DNA of 18,918 nt, taken from Comamonadaceae bacterium. Its GTDB lineage: Bacteria; Pseudomonadota; Gammaproteobacteria; Burkholderiales; Burkholderiaceae. The notes beneath the pieces are model-generated. The model worked only from the letters and a program-made list of their open reading frames with translations. It ran no database searches and was not told the origin of the DNA. The DNA is taken from positions 1 through 18,918 of the forward strand of contig CANCGU010000025.1 of NCBI GenBank assembly GCA_947377705.1. Reading direction: 5' to 3'. The translations under genes and the position numbers were made by a program. Positions 6,861-11,928 of this stretch are shown here, in pieces; within the stretch, counting starts at the first letter, position 1, and each line of letters begins with the position of its first letter.

Positions 6861-7148
6861 TTAACAGTTGGCGCGTCGGTGGTCGGCAATGGCGTGGTCG
6901 TCAAACTTCATGTCAGGGCTTCGCAGCGCACGGTGCTTGGTGGTCCGACCCTTCATGCGCATGCGCCAGAGCCGAAATGAGCTGGGATTGAGCTCGGCAC
7001 GCATGAGGCGAATCACCTCGGATTCGCTCAAGCCCATGCGCTCGTAAATCGTTTCAAAGGTGGTGCGGTCTTCCCACGCCATCTGAATCACGGCAGACAC
7101 ATCACCGGGGCTCAAGTTGGCAAGACGTTGGCTAGAGCTGAGTTGCAT
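6861..7148 (-). CDS. TIGR03643/DUF2805 family protein
   Basis: This is a 95-residue protein. Residues 12-72 match the small family TIGR03643 (DUF2805): LSPGDVSAVIQMAWEDRTTFE, then GLSESEVIRLMRAEL, SSFRLWRMRMKGR and TTKHRAL. The helical pattern resembles a helix-turn-helix, so nucleic acid binding is conceivable, but no function is known to me. In other bacteria I recall this family next to photolyase/cryptochrome genes, which fits the photolyase pair 5 kb away. The gap to the upstream Rrf2 gene is 29 bp, and no strong Shine-Dalgarno is visible. About 20 residues beyond the family core end in an unpaired cysteine. Confidence 0.82.
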   Translation of the reverse strand: MQLSSSQRLANLSPGDVSAVIQMAWEDRTTFETIYERMGLSESEVIRLMRAELNPSSFRLWRMRMKGRTTKHRALRSPDMKFDDHAIADHRRANC

Positions 7149-7177
7149 GATGTGCTTGACCGTCTGAATGGGAATCT

Positions 7178-7702
7178 TCAGGCCATCATCATGGAGAGCT
7201 GAAACACCGAGTTGGGTGCCTTGGGCATGAGAGGTGCCACCATGGGTTTGAACTTGAAGCGGCCCATGGTTTGCACAAACGAGCGCGCTTCTTCGTCACG
7301 CGACTCATCCACAAAATCGGCCAAGGTGAAGTTGCTGAGTGTGGCTTTGACGATTTGCTCTAAGCCGATTTCATAGCTGGCAGGCGTTGATTTGTCTTCA
7401 TGCAGGTCGTCTGTCGCCTCGGCGGGCACAGAAGACGGGGCACCCAAAGTGCATTCAAACACCGAAGCGATGTCCCATATGGAAATCAGCGAGGTGTCGC
7501 CCAAAATCATGTAGCCGCCGCCCGGACCTTTCATGGCCCCCACGATGTTGTGTGCCTTGAGCGGCTTGAGGATGTTCTCGAGGTAGGAGATCGACAAGTC
7601 GAGTCTGGGCGACAACTCGGTGGTCGTGACATAGCCTGCGTGGCGTTGACCCGCTAAGTAGACACACACCTCAATGGCGTTGATGGTTCTCTTGGAAATC
7701 AT
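7178..7702 (-). CDS. Rrf2-family transcriptional regulator without Fe-S cysteines
   Basis: This 174-residue protein starts with the Rrf2 winged helix: ATG ISKRTINAIEVCVYLAG, then SISYLENILKPLKAHNIV (recognition helix region) and the wing GPGGGYMIL near residue 60. Members such as IscR and NsrR hold an iron-sulfur cluster on three closely spaced cysteines. Here only two isolated cysteines are present (Cys13, and Cys83 in FECTLG), so cluster sensing of that type is unlikely and the signal is unknown. The C-terminal 80 residues do not match anything I recognise. AGGAG lies 8 bp ahead of the ATG. It leads a leftward operon and probably regulates itself through the repeats at 7717-7749. Confidence 0.88.
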   Translation of the reverse strand: MISKRTINAIEVCVYLAGQRHAGYVTTTELSPRLDLSISYLENILKPLKAHNIVGAMKGPGGGYMILGDTSLISIWDIASVFECTLGAPSSVPAEATDDLHEDKSTPASYEIGLEQIVKATLSNFTLADFVDESRDEEARSFVQTMGRFKFKPMVAPLMPKAPNSVFQLSMMMA

Positions 7703-7716
7703 GATTCAAACTCCTG

Positions 7717-7749
7717 TTGCGTAGAATTTTGACCTATTAATCTACGCAA
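7717..7749. repeat. Perfect 9-bp inverted repeat, candidate operator
   Basis: TTGCGTAGA (7717-7725) and its exact reverse complement TCTACGCAA (7741-7749) are separated by 15 bp, with arm centres 24 bp apart. The arms flank the predicted rrf2 transcription start. A further copy of the right arm lies at 7791-7799. The likely binder is the Rrf2 or the MerR regulator encoded on either side. Confidence 0.65.
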
Positions 7750-7767
7750 TAGCTAAATTAATTTCAA
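7739..7767 (-). promoter_or_regulatory. Predicted sigma70 promoter of the rrf2 operon
   Basis: On the minus strand, TTGAAA (7762-7767) and TAGATT (7739-7744) are separated by exactly 17 bp. The predicted start, about 7 bp downstream of the -10 box, falls between the two arms of the TTGCGTAGA inverted repeat, whose first arm overlaps the -10 box. This layout suits autorepression. Confidence 0.5.
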
Positions 7768-7787
7768 AATCACTATTTATCGACACA

Positions 7788-7800
7788 TAATCTACGCAAT
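7788..7800 (+). repeat. Second copy of 13-bp direct repeat TAATCTACGCAAT
   Basis: The same 13 bp occur at 7738-7750, 50 bp upstream. This copy begins inside a possible merR -10 box, CATAAT (7786-7791), and covers the predicted merR transcription start. A protein that reads the rrf2 operator could therefore also control the MerR-like gene. Confidence 0.55.
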
Positions 7801-7820
7801 TCCTACTCAATAACCTCATT

Positions 7821-8804
7821 TTGAACACCACTGTCCTTCCCTCGACCGCCCTGTACCGCATTGGTGCGGTGTCTAAAACCACGGGCATCCCCGTGTCCAC
7901 CTTGCGCATTTGGGAAACCCGCTATGGCGCGTTCAGCCCCGTCAAGACCGAAGGCAAGCAACGCTTGTTCGCCGAACACGATGTTTCCAAGGCGCTTTTA
8001 CTCAAACAGTTGTCGCAAAACGGCCATGCCATCAGCACCATTGCCAACCTCGACCTGGGGCAACTGCGCCGCATCAGCAACCTGCCGCACAACACACCCC
8101 AAACCTTGGCAGTACCGGGTCAGCCCGTGTCGCTGGCGGTGGTGGGCCTGAGCATGGCCAATCGCATCGAGTCCAAAAAGTTTGTCGCAGGCTTGAAGCA
8201 AAACCAAATCAAAGTCACCGACGTGTTGATCGACCTGGCCACTGCTGCCGACGCTCAATTGCCACAGCAGCCACAGGTGTTGTTGGTCAAGGTCAACACC
8301 TTGCAAACCACGGTGCACGCCGACATTGCGGCGCTGGTGGCCAAACACCAATTCGCACAAACCATCGTGGTGTACAACTTTGCGCCCGAGGCCGTGGTGC
8401 AAGCCATGAAATTTTCGGGCCTCATCGTGCGGCGCGAACCCATCTCGGACATCGAACTGGCCGAGTTGCTGCAATCGGTGTTGTTTGTCGACTCTGCGCG
8501 TGCGCAAGAGTTTGGTACCACGGGATCGGTCATTGCGGCTCGCAAGTATTCAGACGCCACCCTGAGCCGCGTGGCTGGCATTTCAACCAATGTGCTGTGC
8601 GAGTGCCCACGCCATGTGGCCGAGCTGATTGCCCAACTCGCCAGCTTTGAGGAATACAGCCAAGAATGTTTGAACCGCAACGCAGAAGACGCCCACTTGC
8701 ACGCCTATCTGCGGTCAATTTCAGGCTCTGCACGTTCACTGTTTGAAAACGCTTTAGAGAAAATTGCGGCGCATGAGGGAATTGATCTGAGCGAAGGCGT
8801 GTAG
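7821..8804 (+). CDS. MerR-family regulator with B12-domain-like sensor lacking the cobalamin motif
   Basis: This protein has 327 residues. The MerR DNA-binding domain (11-75) shows LYRIGAVSKTTGIPVSTLR and WETRYGAF...GKQRLF, the style of the CarH/LitR light-responsive group. The middle (about 104-220) has the alternating strand-helix pattern of a B12-binding domain, but the Asp-X-His-X-X-Gly cobalamin motif is absent; the equivalent stretch reads VVGLSMANRIESKK. The last 90 residues carry CECPRHVAELIAQLASFEEYS (CECP at 260-263) and look helical. The start is TTG at 7821, since upstream in-frame codons soon meet a stop and the domain begins at residue 11; no Shine-Dalgarno is visible. It diverges from the rrf2 operon and faces an uncharacterised gene. 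Role in photolyase control is inferred from position. Confidence 0.85.
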   Translation: MNTTVLPSTALYRIGAVSKTTGIPVSTLRIWETRYGAFSPVKTEGKQRLFAEHDVSKALLLKQLSQNGHAISTIANLDLGQLRRISNLPHNTPQTLAVPGQPVSLAVVGLSMANRIESKKFVAGLKQNQIKVTDVLIDLATAADAQLPQQPQVLLVKVNTLQTTVHADIAALVAKHQFAQTIVVYNFAPEAVVQAMKFSGLIVRREPISDIELAELLQSVLFVDSARAQEFGTTGSVIAARKYSDATLSRVAGISTNVLCECPRHVAELIAQLASFEEYSQECLNRNAEDAHLHAYLRSISGSARSLFENALEKIAAHEGIDLSEGV

Positions 8805-8829
8805 CCCATAACTAGCGCGAAAGCGCAAC

Positions 8830-9570
8830 CTAAGCCGTCCGCAATGCCTTCAACCATAGATGATCGATGTCACTGAGTTTGGTTTTATCAAACTCATCCG
8901 TGTGCTCCCAATAACGCCCCGACGCCACCATGTAGCCCAAGTCTTGCTCGGCCTGCAAGGCGCGTGCAACTGCTGCTGGGTCGATTAACGCGCGTTGCGC
9001 TTGCATCAGCTGTTGACACAAGTCAGGCGTTGCCAAATCACGCCTCGCCGCACGCGGAAACAACAAACGCGATTCAGGCAACTCAGACAAATTCACCACC
9101 GCACAGTCATTCGCCAGTGCCAACGCCATGAAACGCGCCGACTTGGCCTCGAGCGACTGCAAGGTCACATCCACCCGCAAAGGGTCCGGCGTACCTTGGC
9201 CATAAAAGTGACTGCTTTCGCCCAAGGCTGCCCCGTAAACCATGTCGCATCCGAAGAACGCCATCAGGTCGGGCTTCAAAGCGCCCAAAGCCCAATAGCC
9301 CGCCGTAAAAGCCATGGTGCCGCCCGCATACACAAACCCGCCAAAGCTGTTTTGCTGCGGCACAAATTCGGCAGCAGCAATCCGTTGTTGCGAAGGCTTC
9401 AAAGGCGTGGGCGGCAAACGCTCAGACGCAAAGTCTTCGGGGTACACCAAATAGTCCCAGTCAGGTGTAATCTGCCATGCGTTGTTGATGGCCACACGCT
9501 GAGCAAAGAGCGACAGGTCCCAATCTTTGGCCTGCACGGCGTCGGGTGCACTGCCTATGAGCAACACCAT
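8830..9570 (-). CDS. Uncharacterised protein, Rossmann-like (DUF115-like at best)
   Basis: This is a 246-residue cytoplasmic protein that I cannot place with confidence. ATG at 9570 is chosen over GTG at 9588 because AGAGGA sits 7 bp before it and the protein then starts directly at the first strand, VLLIGSAPDA, a glycine-containing nucleotide-binding-like loop. Other landmarks are VAINNAW (32-38 in the longer reading), DYLVYPEDF, FGGFVYAGGTMAFTAGYW and LMAFFGCDMVYG, then SHFYGQGTPDPLR. The order (GSAPD, INNAW, YAGGT, FGCDM) recalls DUF115/MptE-like sugar or nucleotide-sugar enzymes, but this is a weak analogy. No membrane segment or signal peptide is seen. It converges with the MerR gene and diverges from the photolyase operon, with which it may share an operator. 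Confidence 0.75.
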   Translation of the reverse strand: MVLLIGSAPDAVQAKDWDLSLFAQRVAINNAWQITPDWDYLVYPEDFASERLPPTPLKPSQQRIAAAEFVPQQNSFGGFVYAGGTMAFTAGYWALGALKPDLMAFFGCDMVYGAALGESSHFYGQGTPDPLRVDVTLQSLEAKSARFMALALANDCAVVNLSELPESRLLFPRAARRDLATPDLCQQLMQAQRALIDPAAVARALQAEQDLGYMVASGRYWEHTDEFDKTKLSDIDHLWLKALRTA

Positions 9571-9626
9571 TTTTAAATCCTCTGCCACGCGATGTCCGTT
9601 TCTTGAGCGCTTTTAAAACAGCAGCG

Positions 9627-9656
9627 ATCCTAGAGCCTTGCGATAGCCATTGCCAA
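9627..9656 (-). promoter_or_regulatory. Predicted promoter of the leftward uncharacterised gene
   Basis: On the minus strand, TTGGCA (9651-9656) and TAGGAT (9627-9632) are spaced by 18 bp. The -35 box overlaps the left arm of the palindrome at 9653-9667, so a protein bound there could block this promoter. Confidence 0.35.
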
Positions 9657-9667
9657 CCAAAGGTTGG
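9653..9667. promoter_or_regulatory. Palindrome CCAACC-AAA-GGTTGG between divergent genes
   Basis: This is a perfect 6-bp inverted repeat with a 3-bp centre, and it extends imperfectly on both sides (ATT...AAT). It lies 50 bp before the photolyase operon and overlaps a possible rightward -35 box TTGGAA (9664-9669), paired at 18 bp with AATAAC (9688-9693). It also overlaps the leftward -35 box. It is a candidate operator for both transcripts; the binder is unknown. Confidence 0.4.
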
Positions 9668-9716
9668 AATGCATTTCTAAAATGAAAAATAACATGCCCC
9701 GAACGAAAGACTGACC

Positions 9717-10079
9717 ATGACCACCGAAGCACGTAACGTTTTAGGCACGGCCCTGGTGCCCTGCTCTTACGACCCGCTCACGGGCTACTACCGCGACGGC
9801 TGCTGCAACACGGACGAGAACGATCAAGGCAGCCATGTGGTGTGCGCCAAAGTTACGCAAGCGTTTCTTGATTTCTCGCTGCAACGCGGCAACGATCTAA
9901 TCACCCCGCGCCCAGAACACCGCTTTGCGGGCCTCAAAGCCGGAGACCGCTGGTGCTTGTGTGCCCGCCGCTGGCAAGAGGCTTTTGACGCAGGCGTGGC
10001 CCCGACTGTGGTGCTGGAATGCACGCACACTAAAGCCCTTGAATTTGTCACGCTGGAGCAATTGCAGTCATGCGTTTGA
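9717..10079 (+). CDS. DUF2237 family protein
   Basis: This is a 120-residue cytoplasmic protein with all the marks of DUF2237: NVLGTALVPCSYDPLTGYYRDGCC (7-30), then GSHVVCAKVTQAFLDF, RGNDLITPRPEHRFAGLKAGDRWCLCARRW and a final VVLECTHTKALEFVTL. The family length is about 120-130 residues, so this is complete. Its conserved cysteines (Cys16, the CC pair at 29-30, and CLC near residue 81) hint at metal or redox chemistry, but no function is established. It is the first gene of the rightward photolyase operon. The 10-bp overlap with the next gene (ATGCGTTTGA) supports co-translation. GAAAGA before the ATG is a weak ribosome-binding site. Confidence 0.88.
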   Translation: MTTEARNVLGTALVPCSYDPLTGYYRDGCCNTDENDQGSHVVCAKVTQAFLDFSLQRGNDLITPRPEHRFAGLKAGDRWCLCARRWQEAFDAGVAPTVVLECTHTKALEFVTLEQLQSCV

Positions 10080-10750
10080 AAACACACACACTCCTCGCCG
10101 TGCTGGGCGGGTTTTTAGGAATGGAGTCGGCCATGGCGATTGAAGAACCCCGTTACGACGTGCGCATGTCGCAAGCCCCCTTTGAACTGCGCCATTACGC
10201 GCCCGTCTTGATTGCCCAAACCATCGTCGAGGGCGACATGGATGCAGCATCCAGCAAGGGCTTTCGCTTGATTGCCGATTACATCTTTGGCAACAATATG
10301 GCGGCAGGCTCAGAACCCAATGCGCAACCTAGCGCCAATCAAGCCGCCAAGATTGCCATGACCGCCCCTGTGACCGTGGAGCCCCAGTCTTCGAAAATTG
10401 CCATGACAGCGCCCGTCACACTTGAGCCGCAAACAGCGAACATGGCCGGTGCTCAAGCATGGCGCGTTCACTTTGTGATGCCCAGCCAATACACCTTGGC
10501 CATCATCCCAAAGCCCAACAACAGCGCCGTGACATTGCACGAGTTGCCGAGCAAATACATGTTGGTGCACCGTTACTCGGGCTTCAACACTGTGGCGCGG
10601 GTGCAAGAAAAAACCGACGAGACCTTGGCTTGGGCCAAGCAACAGTCTCTGAAAGTGGTGGGCACACCCCAGCTGTCGCGCTATGACCCACCTTGGACGC
10701 TGCCCATGTTCAGGCGCAACGAAATCATGGTGGAGGTGGCTGCCCCATGA
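10070..10750 (+). CDS. SOUL family heme-binding protein, exported
   Basis: This is a 226-residue SOUL/HBP-family protein. Residues 1-23 are a signal peptide (cleavage near AMA/IEE), so it should act in the periplasm or at the membrane. The mature part begins EEPRYDVRMSQAPFELRHY, as in SOUL proteins, and ends with SRYDPPWTLPMFRRNEIMVEV, the family C-terminus. The conserved KIAMTAPVT motif occurs twice (94-102 and 109-117), part of a 15-residue tandem repeat. Relatives bind heme or other tetrapyrroles; whether this one does is not visible in sequence. GGAG lies 11 bp before the ATG, inside the DUF2237 gene. The next gene starts four bases before its stop, so the operon is compact. Confidence 0.88.
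   Translation: MRLKTHTLLAVLGGFLGMESAMAIEEPRYDVRMSQAPFELRHYAPVLIAQTIVEGDMDAASSKGFRLIADYIFGNNMAAGSEPNAQPSANQAAKIAMTAPVTVEPQSSKIAMTAPVTLEPQTANMAGAQAWRVHFVMPSQYTLAIIPKPNNSAVTLHELPSKYMLVHRYSGFNTVARVQEKTDETLAWAKQQSLKVVGTPQLSRYDPPWTLPMFRRNEIMVEVAAP
10349..10438 (+). repeat. 45-bp tandem duplication inside the SOUL gene
   Basis: Two adjacent 45-bp units encode KIAMTAPVTVEPQSS and KIAMTAPVTLEPQTA. The proteins differ at only three of 15 positions, whereas the DNA differs at many third positions. This points to an old duplication kept by selection rather than a recent slip. Confidence 0.7.
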
Positions 10751-11445
10751 ACACGCAACTTCCAACTTCACAAAAAGCGTGTATCGAACTGCGCGACCTT
10801 CACCTGAACGCCAACATTGGCACCTACGGCCCCCATGATGTGGTGCCCGATGCCCACATGCTTGACCTCACGCTGTGGTTGTCGCCCGCGTTGGTGTTGA
10901 TCGCGCAAGACGGCATGTCTCATGTGTTTGACTACGACCCCTTGGTGGCCGAGATCGACCGCCTCGCCGCTGATGGCCACTACGAAACGCAAGAGCGCCT
11001 CGTCACGCGCATCGTCCATGCCTGCGCGGCCTACCGCGAAATAGAAGCCCTGGACATCGGCTTGTGCAAGTCACCCGTGCGCCAAGGCTCGGGCGCCCTG
11101 GGCGTGCGCGTGTCGGTGGATGCCCACACGCTCAACACCTTGCGCCACATTGAATCCACAGACGTGCAACAGGCGATGACTGCCCTCTCGGGGTGGACGC
11201 TAGACACGCACCCACAGCATCACACGTCTTGCCTGTCCAAAAGCTGGACGCTGCCTAGCTTCGAGGCGGCAGTGGCACGGTTCAACCAAATCGCCCAACT
11301 CGCCCAAACCCAAGACCACCACCCCGAAGTGCTGTCGAGCTACACGCAGTTACAGGTGCGCATTTGGACCCATGATGCGGCAGGCCTGACGCACAAAGAT
11401 TTCACCCTCGCCCAAGCCATCGACCAACTGAGCACCGCCCCATGA
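10747..11445 (+). CDS. FolB-like dihydroneopterin aldolase fused to pterin-4a-carbinolamine dehydratase
   Basis: This 232-residue protein carries two pterin domains. Residues 11-134 follow dihydroneopterin aldolase (FolB): CIELRDLHLNANIGTYG, FDYDPLVAEIDRL, ETQERLVTRIVHAC and the lysine motif LCKSPV (Lys108). Residues 138-229 are a 4a-carbinolamine dehydratase (PCD): LPSFEAAVARFNQIAQLAQ, the catalytic HHPEV (191-195), then WTHDAAGLTHKDFTLA. In the aldolase part, the catalytic glutamate (Glu22 in Staphylococcus aureus FolB) aligns with His30 in my hand alignment, so aldolase activity is doubtful. ATG at 10747 has GGAGGT 9 bp before it. The stop overlaps the next start (ATGA). Beside two photolyase genes, a role in pterin supply or recycling is inferred. 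Confidence 0.85.
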   Translation: MNTQLPTSQKACIELRDLHLNANIGTYGPHDVVPDAHMLDLTLWLSPALVLIAQDGMSHVFDYDPLVAEIDRLAADGHYETQERLVTRIVHACAAYREIEALDIGLCKSPVRQGSGALGVRVSVDAHTLNTLRHIESTDVQQAMTALSGWTLDTHPQHHTSCLSKSWTLPSFEAAVARFNQIAQLAQTQDHHPEVLSSYTQLQVRIWTHDAAGLTHKDFTLAQAIDQLSTAP

Positions 11446-11789
11446 AGTACCTCCAAAAACTCGATGGCTTTCAACGCTCACCCGCGGGCTTGGAGTGGCA
11501 AATTTGGAAAAAGTTGCACATTATTTTGGCCGTGGGCACGGCACTACCGCTGCTGGCCAGTGCCGGTGCATATGTGCTGGATGGGCTGGACACCGCCACA
11601 CAAAACGCACGCGCGGTGGAGCAGTTTTTTTATGTGATGCTCGGCGTGGTCATGCTGCACTGGACACTGGTGCTGACGCTGGCCATTGGCTGCGTGATCG
11701 TGATGTTGATGAAAGGCCCTGCCTACGTGGCCGACGCCTACGAGATGGAGGAGCTGCCCCTTGGCTCAGAAAAATACCTTCAAAGGTAA
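11442..11789 (+). CDS. Two-helix membrane protein, uncharacterised
   Basis: This is a 115-residue protein I do not recognise. Two hydrophobic segments are plain: about 26-46 (IILAVGTALPLLASAGAYVL) and about 63-90 (FFYVMLGVVMLHWTLVLTL then IGCVIVMLM). A short polar linker lies between them, and the tail is acidic (DAYEMEELPLGSEK). A His (residue 72, MLHWT) lies within the second helix. It starts four bases before the upstream stop and overlaps the following DUF2256 gene by 29 bp. It is clearly part of the photolyase operon; a role as membrane anchor or partner is possible but unsupported by any motif. Confidence 0.75.
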   Translation: MKYLQKLDGFQRSPAGLEWQIWKKLHIILAVGTALPLLASAGAYVLDGLDTATQNARAVEQFFYVMLGVVMLHWTLVLTLAIGCVIVMLMKGPAYVADAYEMEELPLGSEKYLQR

Positions 11790-11928
11790 CAAGCAAAGCC
11801 TGCCCAGCAAGCCTTGCAAAACCTGCGGGCGAGACATGACATGGCGCAAGGCTTGGGCCAAAAATTGGGCGCAGGTGTTGTACTGCTCGGACGCTTGCCG
11901 CAAAAATAAATCAGCCACGACCTCATGA
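11761..11928 (+). CDS. DUF2256 zinc-ribbon microprotein
   Basis: This 55-residue gene starts at TTG with GGAGG 9 bp upstream and lies partly inside the previous gene in another frame, so simple gene callers may miss it. The protein matches DUF2256: KPCKTCGRDMTWRKAWAKNW (17-36), then VLYCSDACRKNK. Four cysteines (Cys19, Cys22, Cys42, Cys46) form a CX2C...CX3C zinc-ribbon pattern. The family is known for small size and, as I recall, for sitting next to photolyase/cryptochrome genes, as it does here. Its stop TGA overlaps the next ATG (ATGA), so it is translationally linked to the photolyase-like gene. Function is unknown; nucleic-acid or protein binding is inference. Confidence 0.85.
   Translation: MAQKNTFKGNKQSLPSKPCKTCGRDMTWRKAWAKNWAQVLYCSDACRKNKSATTS

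Noticed and set aside
8815..8826. Hairpin GCGC-GAAA-GCGC between the MerR gene and the convergent gene
   Set aside because: A 4-bp stem with no T-run is too weak to call a terminator, although its position between convergent stops is suggestive.
9600..9716. Possible ECF (RpoE/ChrR-type) promoter for the photolyase operon
   Set aside because: CGATCC near 9625 resembles a -35 box of singlet-oxygen-responsive promoters, but no suitable -10 box lies at 16-18 bp, so I do not call it.
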